Shown here piece after piece: positions 17,734 to 25,626 of a DNA stretch of 64,000 nucleotides. The notes beneath the pieces were generated by a model that ran no database searches, had not been told where the DNA came from, and saw only the letters and a list, made by a program, of their open reading frames with translations. Both the position numbers and the translations under genes were made by a program. The stretch comes from Ruegeria sp. HKCCA6707. Lineage in GTDB: Bacteria; Pseudomonadota; Alphaproteobacteria; Rhodobacterales; Rhodobacteraceae. Each line of letters opens with the position of its first letter. Position 1 is the stretch's first letter. The stretch lies in contig NZ_WQEG01000003.1 in assembly GCF_013033515.1 (NCBI RefSeq), positions 62,001-126,000 of the forward strand. Direction: 5' to 3'.

Positions 17734-18054
17734 ATTTACGACAAGCTCAATGTATTGGCGCATCCAAAACGGCTGGACCTTTTTCAGCTCTTGATGCGCC
17801 GATATCCCGATGCCGTCTCTGCCGGTGAGATCGCTGAAGCGCTGACGCTGAAGGCCAACACCACTTCGACCTATCTGAACGCGTTGAAAGCGGCGGGGTT
17901 GATCGCGCAAACCCGCACTGGCACCTCGCTGCACGATCCGGTCTACCTGCCCTCTGTCCGGGGTGTGTTTGATGGCTTGCTGGCATCACCCTTTGAGACC
18001 ATGGACAGAACAGCGGTATTCCCAAAACTCAAGCGTATCGGAGACATCCAATGA
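17722..18054 (+). CDS. ArsR-family winged-helix regulator without cysteines
   Basis: A 110-residue ArsR/SmtB-type repressor. The winged helix is clear: YDKLNVLAHPKRLDLFQLLM, AGEIAEALTLKANTTSTYLN (recognition helix) and LKAAGLIAQTRTGTS. It contains no cysteine at all, so it lacks the CxC or Cys-triad sites of arsenic or antimony sensors and must respond to another signal, or to a metal through other ligands. The start ATG lies inside a perfect 13-bp palindrome, and no clear ribosome site precedes it. Its stop overlaps the aquaporin start (ATGA), so the two are one operon. The pairing recalls arsR-aqpS of Sinorhizobium meliloti, but arsC and arsH are absent. Confidence 0.85.
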   Translation: MEIEIYDKLNVLAHPKRLDLFQLLMRRYPDAVSAGEIAEALTLKANTTSTYLNALKAAGLIAQTRTGTSLHDPVYLPSVRGVFDGLLASPFETMDRTAVFPKLKRIGDIQ

Positions 18055-18722
18055 CCGCGCGCCAGTATTTTGCAGAGTTCCTGGGCACCGCCTTTCTGCT
18101 GATCGGCGTGGTTGGGTCGGGCATCATGGCGCAAACCCTGTCCGACGGGAACATCGCACTGGCCCTATTGGCCAACGCGATTGCAACCGGCTGCATGCTC
18201 TATGCCATCATCACCACCTTGGGTCCGGTTTCCGGCGCGCATTTCAACCCCGCTGTCACTCTGGCCTTTGCGCTGCGCGGCGAACACCCTTGGAGCGCTG
18301 TGGCACCTTATATCCTTGTTCAGGTTGCGGGCGGCATTATCGGGGTTTGGGCCGCGCATTACATGTTTGACCTTCCCATTCTGCAAACCTCGCAGACGCT
18401 GCACCGCACCGGTTCGCATCAATGGTTTTCAGAGATCGTCGCCACGCTGGGCCTGCTATTTGTCATTTTCGGCGGAATTCGGCACAAGCCTGATACGGTA
18501 CCAGCGCTTGTGGGGCTCTATATCACTGGCGCCTATTGGTACACGTCCTCCACAAGTTTTGCGAACCCCGCGGTGACCATCGCAAGGGGGTTTACGGATA
18601 CCTTTGCAGGCATCTATCCAGGCCATATCGTGATGTTTATCGCAATGCAGATAATTGCAGTCTTTATCGGACATTTTGTCTTGAACTGGCTGTTCAAACC
18701 CGAGGCCCAAAGCTCGGTCTGA
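18051..18722 (+). CDS. Aquaporin/glycerol facilitator family (MIP) channel
   Basis: Six-helix major intrinsic protein with the two half-helix NPA signatures: HFNPAVTLAFALRG (about residue 64) and FANPAVTIARGFTD (about residue 178). The second is followed by the selectivity-filter arginine (TIAR). At 223 residues it is short, like bacterial AqpS-type channels. Aquaporins beside ArsR regulators can export methylated or trivalent arsenicals; here the regulator lacks cysteines, so the cargo (water, glycerol, metalloid acid or another small neutral solute) is uncertain. It sits in the inner membrane. Translation is coupled to the regulator by ATGA overlap, and a strong terminator follows. Confidence 0.9.
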   Translation: MTARQYFAEFLGTAFLLIGVVGSGIMAQTLSDGNIALALLANAIATGCMLYAIITTLGPVSGAHFNPAVTLAFALRGEHPWSAVAPYILVQVAGGIIGVWAAHYMFDLPILQTSQTLHRTGSHQWFSEIVATLGLLFVIFGGIRHKPDTVPALVGLYITGAYWYTSSTSFANPAVTIARGFTDTFAGIYPGHIVMFIAMQIIAVFIGHFVLNWLFKPEAQSSV

Positions 18723-18749
18723 AACAGAAGACCCATCACCCCGGCACAC

Positions 18750-18781
18750 CCCGCAGCGCCTCATCCGCTGCGGGTTTTTTG
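18750..18781 (+). terminator. Rho-independent terminator of the arsR-aquaporin operon
   Basis: CCCGCAGCG (18750-18758) and CGCTGCGGG (18766-18774) form a 9-bp stem with a seven-base loop, followed directly by seven T residues with one G soon after. It lies 27 bases after the aquaporin stop. Confidence 0.9.
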
Positions 18782-18837
18782 TTCTAACGCCAAGATTTTT
18801 ACCTGCGACATTTTGTCATGTCCGCAGCTTCATCGAA

Positions 18838-18855
18838 CTGTCACTAACCTGTTAC
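18838..18855 (+). promoter_or_regulatory. PHO-box-like site
   Basis: CTGTCACTAACCTGTTAC has the PHO-box layout of two 7-base half-sites separated by 4 bases (CTGTCAC, TAAC, CTGTTAC), against the consensus CTGTCAT-N4-CTGTCAT. Six and five of seven positions match. It ends 46 bases before the CsbD-like gene, a normal distance for PhoB activation. Confidence 0.55.
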
Positions 18856-18901
18856 CGGGGGCAGAGCAGTCCAAGGCCACGAAAAGTGATGGGAAAGCTC
18901 G

Positions 18902-19132
18902 ATGGTGATGAATTGGACCGATTTGACGCAGGATTGGGATGCGTCTTTCGCGCGCGCAAAGCGCAGGTTCCCGAATCTATGTGACAAGGACATGGCGCGC
19001 GCGCCGAAAGACCGCAGCAAGTTCGAGGCCTATCTGGCCGAGCGTCACCAGTTGACGATCACCGAAGCCCACGAAGAGCTTGAGGATTTTCTATATACCG
19101 AAGCGCTGAACCGTGAGGCCGGTTTAAGTTAA
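18902..19132 (+). CDS. Small CsbD-like stress protein
   Basis: A 76-residue protein. Its pattern, MNW at the start, a W about seven residues later, a Lys/Arg-rich helix, a DKDM turn, then FEAYLAERHQLTITEAHEELEDFL, follows the CsbD family (MNWxxIxGxWxxxKGK... DDLxxxxGKRxxLxGxIQxxYGxxxEEAxxxV). Similarity is divergent and was judged by eye. CsbD-like proteins are general-stress proteins of unknown mechanism. The start may be ATG 18902 or ATG 18908; GGGAAAG lies upstream. A PHO-box-like site precedes it. The final bases overlap the end of the convergent regulator gene. Confidence 0.7.
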   Translation: MVMNWTDLTQDWDASFARAKRRFPNLCDKDMARAPKDRSKFEAYLAERHQLTITEAHEELEDFLYTEALNREAGLS

Positions 19133-19747
19133 CGACGTCACCCACAATATTGTCGCATCCTCGTCACTAACCGAAACGACGTTATGGCCCATGCTGCCAT
19201 CGTAATAGGCGCTGTCGCCGCGGCGCATTTCGACCGGCTCATAAAACTCGGTATAAAGCCGCACGATCCCTGTAAGCACATACAGAAACTCTTCGCCGTC
19301 ATGACGCACCCAGCCGTCAAACTCTTCCATCGACCGGGCCCGAACCCGCGCGCGATAGGGTAGCATCTGCTTTTTGGTCAGTGCTTCGCCCAGAAGCTCG
19401 TGCTCATAAGTTGCAGTGGCGTGCGCCGTCCCCTCACCCTGTTTGGTCACGGTCATCCGGCCCACGACCTGATCGCGCTGAGGCGGGGTGAAAAGCTGTG
19501 GCACCGAAATCTCAAGCCCTGTGGCCAGTTTCTTGAGCGCATCATAGGTGGGCGACATCTGACCGTTTTCGATCTTACTGAGCGTCGAACGCGCCAGCCC
19601 GGCTTGTGACGCGGCCTGCTCAAGCGTCCAGTTCCGCGCCTTGCGCAACTCACGCACGCGCGCGCCCAGGTCCAGCGGTTCAACATGCGAATCCTCGCCA
19701 TTGTCGCGGGCAAGACGGATCAGGGATTTTGGGTCACGTTGTGTCAT
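19124..19747 (-). CDS. XRE-family regulator with C-terminal cupin domain
   Basis: Two-domain transcription factor: an N-terminal helix-turn-helix (ARVRELRKARNWTLEQAASQ, then AGLARSTLSKIENGQMSPTY) and a C-terminal cupin with the metal-ligand style motif HDGEEFLYVLTGIVRLY followed by RRGDSAYYDGSMGHNVV. This class usually senses a small molecule and controls a neighbouring catabolic operon. I use the start giving MTQRDPKSL; the reading frame extends 20 codons upstream into the divergent promoter region. It is divergent from the acyl-CoA synthetase gene, its most likely target. Confidence 0.88.
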   Translation of the reverse strand: MTQRDPKSLIRLARDNGEDSHVEPLDLGARVRELRKARNWTLEQAASQAGLARSTLSKIENGQMSPTYDALKKLATGLEISVPQLFTPPQRDQVVGRMTVTKQGEGTAHATATYEHELLGEALTKKQMLPYRARVRARSMEEFDGWVRHDGEEFLYVLTGIVRLYTEFYEPVEMRRGDSAYYDGSMGHNVVSVSDEDATILWVTSLT

Positions 19748-19812
19748 GGGGTTCTCTATAGGACCGGTGGCCCCTGCTTGCAACGCGGCTGCCATCACGC
19801 TAGCCAAACGTT

Positions 19813-21330
19813 ATGCTATCGCTATTCGATCATGGCCCTGCAGATCCCTGCCCGGCACCGTTCAATTTGGCGGCGCATGTCTTGCGTCGGGCCGATCAGA
19901 ATGCAGGCAAAACCGCCCTGTCCGTCTTGGGGCCCGCAGCGTCCGAGGATTGGAGCTATGCGCAGCTAAAAGCCGCCATCCTGGGCACTGGAACAGGTTT
20001 GCTGCGCGCCGGTCTGAACCCAGGTGATATCGTGCTGATGCGGCTGGGAAATACGGTGGATTTTCCCATCGCCTATCTGGGTGCCATCGCCGTCGGGATT
20101 GTGCCGGTGCCAACCTCATCTCAACTGACCGAAGGCGAAACGGCCCAGATGATAAGTGATCTTGCGCCTGCGGCCATCCTGCGCGATCCGCTGGTGGCCT
20201 GCGCACCACATCCGAATGAAATCTGCATCCCAGCGTTGCAGGCCATGCGAGATCTGCCCCCGGCGGCTTTCGATTTGGGTGACCCGGATCGGATGGCCTA
20301 TGTGGTCTATACCTCGGGTACTTCTGGAAAACCCCGTGCGGTGGCCCATGCCCATCGGGCCATCTGGGCGCGGCAGATGATGGTCGACGGGTGGTACGCC
20401 CTGCGCCCCGAGGACCGGCTGTGCCATGCGGGTGCGTTCAACTGGACCTACACGCTGGGCACCGGATTGATGGACCCCTGGACCATCGGCGCCACCGCCC
20501 TGATCCCCGCACCGGGCACAGAGATCACCACCTTGCCAGACCTGCTGCGCGCGCATCGCGCCACGATCTTTGCCGCCGCGCCGGGTGTTTATCGCAAGAT
20601 GTTGCAGCGGAGTGATTTCCCTGACCTGCCGGACCTGCGGCATGGGCTCAGCGCCGGTGAAAAGCTGGCGCAAAGCCTACGCGCGGCGTGGCACGACACC
20701 ACCGGCACCGCGATTTATGAAGCCTATGGCATGTCGGAATGTTCCACCTTCATCTCGTCCAGCCCCGCGCACCCTGCTCGCGGTGACGCCCTTGGCCAAC
20801 CGCAACCCGGGCGACGCATCGCCATTCTGGGCGAAGATGGACCAGTGCCACAGGGCCAGGAAGGGACAATTGCCATTCATCGCGACGATCCGGGTCTGAT
20901 GCTGACCTATCTGAACGCCCCGGACGAGGCCGAGGCGCGCCTTACGGGTGACTGGTTTCTGACCGGCGATCAGGGCGCCATGGCTATCGACGGTCAAATC
21001 ACCTATCTGGGCCGCGACGATGACATGATGAATGCGGGCGGCTATCGCGTCTCACCTGTTGAGGTCGAAAGCGCGCTGTCTCAGCATCCAGGCATCACTC
21101 AGGTCGGCGCAGCGGCGGTCGAGGTCAGACCGGACACATTTGTGATAGCAGCCTTCTATACCGGCCCCGAAGAACTGGACGCGGATGCGTTGGACACCTA
21201 TGTGTCGCAAAAGCTTGCGCGGTACAAACAGCCGCGCGCCTATGTTCATCTGCCGACCCTGCCCACTGGCGGCAACGGCAAACTCCTGCGCCGCGCATTG
21301 CCGGCCTATTTCAAGGCGACGCCCAAATGA
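19813..21330 (+). CDS. AMP-binding acyl/aryl-CoA synthetase
   Basis: ANL-superfamily adenylate-forming enzyme of 505 residues. The P-loop-like motif is YVVYTSGTSGKPRAV, the A5 motif is YEAYGMSECSTF, the A7/A8 region reads GDWFLTGDQGAM and YLGRDDDMMNAGGYRVSPVEVE, and the C-terminal catalytic lysine lies in PTGGNGKLLRRALP. The sequence resembles benzoate/acyl-CoA ligases; the acid cannot be named from sequence alone. Its stop overlaps the start of the DsbA-like gene (ATGA), so both belong to one operon, divergent from the cupin regulator. Confidence 0.88.
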   Translation: MLSLFDHGPADPCPAPFNLAAHVLRRADQNAGKTALSVLGPAASEDWSYAQLKAAILGTGTGLLRAGLNPGDIVLMRLGNTVDFPIAYLGAIAVGIVPVPTSSQLTEGETAQMISDLAPAAILRDPLVACAPHPNEICIPALQAMRDLPPAAFDLGDPDRMAYVVYTSGTSGKPRAVAHAHRAIWARQMMVDGWYALRPEDRLCHAGAFNWTYTLGTGLMDPWTIGATALIPAPGTEITTLPDLLRAHRATIFAAAPGVYRKMLQRSDFPDLPDLRHGLSAGEKLAQSLRAAWHDTTGTAIYEAYGMSECSTFISSSPAHPARGDALGQPQPGRRIAILGEDGPVPQGQEGTIAIHRDDPGLMLTYLNAPDEAEARLTGDWFLTGDQGAMAIDGQITYLGRDDDMMNAGGYRVSPVEVESALSQHPGITQVGAAAVEVRPDTFVIAAFYTGPEELDADALDTYVSQKLARYKQPRAYVHLPTLPTGGNGKLLRRALPAYFKATPK

Positions 21331-21986
21331 CCCAGACTGTGAAACTCGATATCATGTCCGACCCGATCTGCCCGTGGTGCTATATCGGCAAGACACATCT
21401 GGACAATGCGCTGGCCGAAATCCCCAACCATCCCTTTGTGATCGAGTGGCATCCGTTCCAATTGAACCCGGACATGCCACAAGGAGGTATGGATCGTCGG
21501 GAGTATCTGGAACGCAAGTTTGGCGGCAAAGATGGTGCGGTGCGCGCCTATGCGCCGGTTGTAGAGCATGCCGAGAAAGCCGGTCTGACAATTGACTTCG
21601 AAGGGATGAAGCGCACGCCGAACACTCTGGATGCGCACCGATTGATCCATTGGGCGGGGATCGAAGGCAAGCAAACGGCGGTGATCGATGCGCTGTTCAA
21701 AGCCTATTTCGTCGATGCGCGCGACATTGGCGATCACGAGGTTCTGGCCGATATCGCCGATAGCGTCGGGATGGACGCGGCTGTGGTGTTGAAACTGCTC
21801 AGCTCGGACGCGGATCGCGAGGATATCAGCAACCGCGACAGCCATTCCCGGCAGATGGGCATCAGCTCGGTCCCGACCTTCATCGTGGCCAACCAGCATG
21901 CGGTTCCCGGCGCGCAACCTCCTGAGCTTTGGGCGAAAGTCATCACCGAGCTTATGTCTCAGCTCGAGGCGTCTCCGACAGAATAG
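21327..21986 (+). CDS. DsbA family oxidoreductase (FrnE-like)
   Basis: Thioredoxin-fold protein with CPWC at residues 15-18 (SDPICPWCYIGK), the FrnE/DsbA-like signature, and the cis-proline loop SSVPTFIVA at about 182. No signal peptide is present, which fits the cytosolic FrnE/2-hydroxychromene-2-carboxylate isomerase-like branch rather than periplasmic DsbA. The family includes polyketide-related and oxidative-stress oxidoreductases. It is translationally coupled to the acyl-CoA synthetase. A GCACAG/CTGTGC hairpin overlaps its stop (21986-22001). Confidence 0.88.
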   Translation: MTQTVKLDIMSDPICPWCYIGKTHLDNALAEIPNHPFVIEWHPFQLNPDMPQGGMDRREYLERKFGGKDGAVRAYAPVVEHAEKAGLTIDFEGMKRTPNTLDAHRLIHWAGIEGKQTAVIDALFKAYFVDARDIGDHEVLADIADSVGMDAAVVLKLLSSDADREDISNRDSHSRQMGISSVPTFIVANQHAVPGAQPPELWAKVITELMSQLEASPTE

Positions 21987-22060
21987 CACAGGCCTCTGTG
22001 CGCCCATAACCCTATCCCAAGACGCTCCATCGTGATAGCGCGGTTGGGAAGGAGTTTCCA

Positions 22061-23269
22061 ATGACCGACCGCGTTAACCGGGGTGAATTTATCGCCCTGA
22101 TCGCGATGATGTTCGCGACGATTGCATTTTCAATCGACTCGATGCTGCCAGCCTTGCCTGAAATCGGCGCTGAACTCAGCCCCGGTGACCCGAACAAGGC
22201 GCAGCTGATATTGACGTCGTTTGTGTTGGGCATGGGGATAGGTACGTTCTTCACCGGCCCAATCTCGGACGCGGTTGGGCGGAAAACTGTGATCTATGGC
22301 GGCGCGGCGCTTTATATTCTGGCCTCGGCTGTGGCTTGGGCCAGCACCTCACTGGAAGTGCTGCTGGCCGCTCGGATCGTGCAAGGCCTGGGGGCGGCAG
22401 GCCCGCGTGTGGTAGCCATGGCCGTGATCCGGGATCTATTTTCAGGACGCGAGATGGCTCGGATCGTGTCCATCGCCATGATGATCTTTACCCTTGTTCC
22501 CGCCATCGCCCCCATGATGGGTGCGGGCGTGATCGCTTTGTTCGGATGGCAGGGCATTTTTGTTTCGTTCATCCTGTTTGCCGCCATCATCGTGTTGTGG
22601 ATGGCCTGGCGTTTGCCGGAATCCCTCGCGCCGGAAAACCGCCGACCGTTCCGCCTGCCGCTGATGATCAGCGCAGTGCAAGAGATGTTTGCCCATCCGA
22701 CCGTGCGTTTGTCGATCCTGGTGCAGGCGTTGTGCATGGGATTGCTGTTCACCATGTTGACCATGGTTCAACCGATCTTTGACGTGGTGTATGACCGGGC
22801 CGAGAGCTTTCCGTTCTGGTTCGGATTCGTCGCGCTTATGTCAGGCTCTGCCAGCCTGCTGAATGCCGTTGTTGTGGTGCGCTTTGGCATGCGCCGTATC
22901 GTAACATGGGCACTTGCTGCTCAGATTATCATCACCACAATTGTGATCCTGCTCAATCGCGCGAACCTGTCGTTGGACGCCTCGTTTGCCGTCTTTGTCG
23001 TCTGGCAAACCACCGTCTTCTTCATGGCGGGAGTGACAATGGGCAACCTCAACACCATCGCCATGGAGCCGATGGGCCATATCGCAGGCATGGCGGCCTC
23101 GGTCATCGGGTCCATCGCGACCGTACTGGCCGCCGCAATTGCAGCGTTTGTTGGCCAGCTCTTCGACGGTTCGATTGCCCCCCTGACGATCGGCATCCTG
23201 ACCATGTGCGCGCTGGGTTTTGGCTTGATGCTGCATATGGGCCGGATCGAAAACCGCCTGCTGGCCTAG
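22061..23269 (+). CDS. Bcr/CflA-type multidrug efflux MFS transporter
   Basis: Twelve-helix major facilitator protein of 402 residues. It has the Bcr/CflA pattern: SIDSMLPALPEIGAEL in the first helix, the GPISDAVGRKTVIYGG loop motif between helices 2 and 3, and the antiporter motif AARIVQGLGAAGPRVVAMAVIRD in helix 5. It is predicted to export drugs or small molecules with proton exchange. The ATG is preceded by GGAAGGAG. No cognate regulator is adjacent. Confidence 0.9.
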   Translation: MTDRVNRGEFIALIAMMFATIAFSIDSMLPALPEIGAELSPGDPNKAQLILTSFVLGMGIGTFFTGPISDAVGRKTVIYGGAALYILASAVAWASTSLEVLLAARIVQGLGAAGPRVVAMAVIRDLFSGREMARIVSIAMMIFTLVPAIAPMMGAGVIALFGWQGIFVSFILFAAIIVLWMAWRLPESLAPENRRPFRLPLMISAVQEMFAHPTVRLSILVQALCMGLLFTMLTMVQPIFDVVYDRAESFPFWFGFVALMSGSASLLNAVVVVRFGMRRIVTWALAAQIIITTIVILLNRANLSLDASFAVFVVWQTTVFFMAGVTMGNLNTIAMEPMGHIAGMAASVIGSIATVLAAAIAAFVGQLFDGSIAPLTIGILTMCALGFGLMLHMGRIENRLLA

Positions 23270-23320
23270 ATCATGTGAATTACGCTATCCTGCCCCTGCA
23301 ATCAGTGGGGGGAGGATGCG

Positions 23321-24985
23321 ATGAGCTACGATTATGACTTGGGCACCCATAGCTGCCTTGTAACAACGTCATCACATGAGGCGCAGCTGTGGTTCGATCG
23401 CGGACTGGTCTGGACCTATGGCTATAACCATGACGAGGCCGTGGCCTGTTTCCAAAAAGCCGTCGAAGCTGATCCGAATTGCGCCATGGCCCATTGGGGT
23501 GTCGCCTATGCGGCTGGCCCCAACTATAACCTGCCATGGGAATTGCGTGACGAAAACGGACAGACCAATTCCCTGGCCATTGCCTATGACGCAACGCAAA
23601 ACGCGATGGCACTGTTGGACGGGTGCACACCAGTTGAAAAAGCACTGATCCGTGCCCTGCCCGCTCGTTATCCGCAGCGCGAACCAGAGCCCGACATGCA
23701 CCGTTGGGACTATGATTTCGCAGATGCCATGCGCGCGGCCTTTGCCGAACAACCAAATCATCTGGATTTGCGCACGATCTATGTCGAGGCGCTGATGAAC
23801 CTGACCCCCTGGCAAATGTGGGACCTCAAGACCGGGCAACCCGCTGAAGGTGCTGCGACGCTTGAGGCGCAGCAGGTTCTGGAAGACGCCATGGCCGAAG
23901 ATCCCATGGCGATGTCCCATCCCGGCCTCTTGCATCTTTATGTGCATTTGATGGAGATGTCGCCCACACCCGAAAAAGCGCTGAAGGCCGGAGATATCCT
24001 GCGGACCTTGGTGCCCGATGGCGGGCATCTTGTGCATATGCCGACCCATATCGACGTGCTGTGCGGCCACTATCAGAACGTCGCGTTCTGGAACGCCAAA
24101 GCCTCAGAGGCCGACTTGAAATATTACCACCGCGAAGGCGCGTTCAACATCTATACGGGCTATCGCCAGCACAATTATCATTTCGCCATCTATGGCGCCA
24201 TGTTTCTGGGTCAGATCGAACCGGCTTTGCAGGCCAACCAAGGCATGTGGGAGACCACACCCGAAGACATGTTGCGCGTCGAAAGCCCGCCCATGGCCGA
24301 CTATTTCGAAAGCTACATGTCCATGGGGCCTCATATTCTGGTGCGCTTTGGTCGATGGGAAGAGGCCAAGGCGCTGGAACTGCCCTCCGATCCTGACCTC
24401 TATCGAACCTTGACCGCAACGACCCACTATGCGCGGGGTGTTGCCTTGGCTGCGACCGGCGATGTGACAGCAGCCGAGGCCGAGGAACAGTTGTTCCTGG
24501 CCGCCAAGGCCCGGGTGCCGGAAACGCGCCGGCTGCACAATAACCGCGTCATCGATCTGCTTGAAATCGCGACGGAAATGCTGCGCGGTGAGATCGAGTA
24601 TCGCAAAGGCAACTACGATGCGGCCTTTGTCCATCTGCGCCGTTCGGTCGAGCTGGACGACACGTTGCCCTATGATGAACCTTGGGGCTGGATGCAGCCG
24701 ACACGCCATGCTTTGGGGGCCTTGCTGTTTGAACAGGGCCATCTGGACGAGGCCGAAGCTGTTTATCGTGAGGATCTGGGCCTTGGCGGCACGCTGAGCC
24801 GCGCGTCGATCCACCCGGATAACGTCTGGAGCCTCAAGGGCCTTTACGATTGCTTGAAGGCACGCGGGGAAGAGATTGAAATCAAACAGATCAAACAGCG
24901 TCTGGATCTGGCTCTGGCCCGCGCCGACCGGGCGGTGGGTGCCTCGTGCTTCTGCGCTCAAGCTGCGATGAGGGCTGCTGAATGA
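23321..24985 (+). CDS. Tetratricopeptide repeat protein
   Basis: A 554-residue soluble protein built of TPR-like helical pairs. Clear repeats are at residues 25-65 (LVWTYGYNHDEAVACFQKAVEADPNCAMAHW) and near the C-terminus (AEEQLFLAAKARV, LRRSVELDD, LFEQGHLDEAEAVYREDLGL). The middle part is less repetitive and contains conserved-looking His and Trp residues such as HMPTHIDVLCGHY. No signal peptide is seen. A strong ribosome site (GGGGGGAGG) precedes the ATG. Its stop overlaps the start of the exported SH3-like gene by ATGA. I do not know its function; protein binding is the general role of TPRs. Confidence 0.85.
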   Translation: MSYDYDLGTHSCLVTTSSHEAQLWFDRGLVWTYGYNHDEAVACFQKAVEADPNCAMAHWGVAYAAGPNYNLPWELRDENGQTNSLAIAYDATQNAMALLDGCTPVEKALIRALPARYPQREPEPDMHRWDYDFADAMRAAFAEQPNHLDLRTIYVEALMNLTPWQMWDLKTGQPAEGAATLEAQQVLEDAMAEDPMAMSHPGLLHLYVHLMEMSPTPEKALKAGDILRTLVPDGGHLVHMPTHIDVLCGHYQNVAFWNAKASEADLKYYHREGAFNIYTGYRQHNYHFAIYGAMFLGQIEPALQANQGMWETTPEDMLRVESPPMADYFESYMSMGPHILVRFGRWEEAKALELPSDPDLYRTLTATTHYARGVALAATGDVTAAEAEEQLFLAAKARVPETRRLHNNRVIDLLEIATEMLRGEIEYRKGNYDAAFVHLRRSVELDDTLPYDEPWGWMQPTRHALGALLFEQGHLDEAEAVYREDLGLGGTLSRASIHPDNVWSLKGLYDCLKARGEEIEIKQIKQRLDLALARADRAVGASCFCAQAAMRAAE

Positions 24986-25626
24986 AGCCACTGATCTGGC
25001 TGCTGGCCATGTTGATCTGCACCCCGGCCCTGGCCCAGCGTCAAAGCTTTCCCCCCGTGGACGAAGCAGCGAATGACCCCGATTTGGCCGCCTTTCGCGA
25101 CAGTTTGCGTGCCCTGGTTGATGCGCGCGATGTGGAGGGCATCGTGGCTGCGGCCTGCCCTGACATCTATCTGAGCCACAGCACTTTGGGTGGCCCCGAC
25201 GAATTGTGGGAAAACCTGACAGCCTCCTCGCAACTGAAACGCGACGCCTTTTGGGCAGCCTTGCAAGATACCCTGTCGCAGCCCGGCTATTTCGACGATC
25301 AGGGTGAGTTCTGGATGCCGCATCCCTGGCAGATCACCCTGCCCGCTGCGCTGGATCCGTTCACCGCCTATTTCGTCACCGGTGAGAATGTCTCACTCCG
25401 GGCTGGCCCGTCGCGCGACGACACGCGCCTGGCGGCGATCAGCCATGAGGTTGTGATCGTGCCAAACTACACCCCGGGTGCCGAATACCAACAGGTCGTG
25501 CTGACCGATGGCGGCAATGGTTTCATGCACAGCGATTTCCTGTGGTCCATGGTCGGCTACCGCGCCGCATTTGTGAAATCCGTCGGCGGCGAGTGGCAGT
25601 TGTGCACCTTCGTGACCGGGGATTAG
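24982..25626 (+). CDS. Exported protein with SH3-like domain
   Basis: A 214-residue protein with a signal peptide (MKPLIWLLAMLICTPALAQ). The first 120 residues are an uncharacterised domain with conserved-looking acidic and aromatic residues. Residues 130-190 form a bacterial SH3-type domain (GENVSLRAGPSRDDTRLAAIS, then GFMHSDFLWS), common in periplasmic envelope or peptidoglycan-associated proteins. Its start overlaps the TPR gene stop. The stop overlaps the convergent mfd stop by four bases. Confidence 0.8.
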   Translation: MKPLIWLLAMLICTPALAQRQSFPPVDEAANDPDLAAFRDSLRALVDARDVEGIVAAACPDIYLSHSTLGGPDELWENLTASSQLKRDAFWAALQDTLSQPGYFDDQGEFWMPHPWQITLPAALDPFTAYFVTGENVSLRAGPSRDDTRLAAISHEVVIVPNYTPGAEYQQVVLTDGGNGFMHSDFLWSMVGYRAAFVKSVGGEWQLCTFVTGD

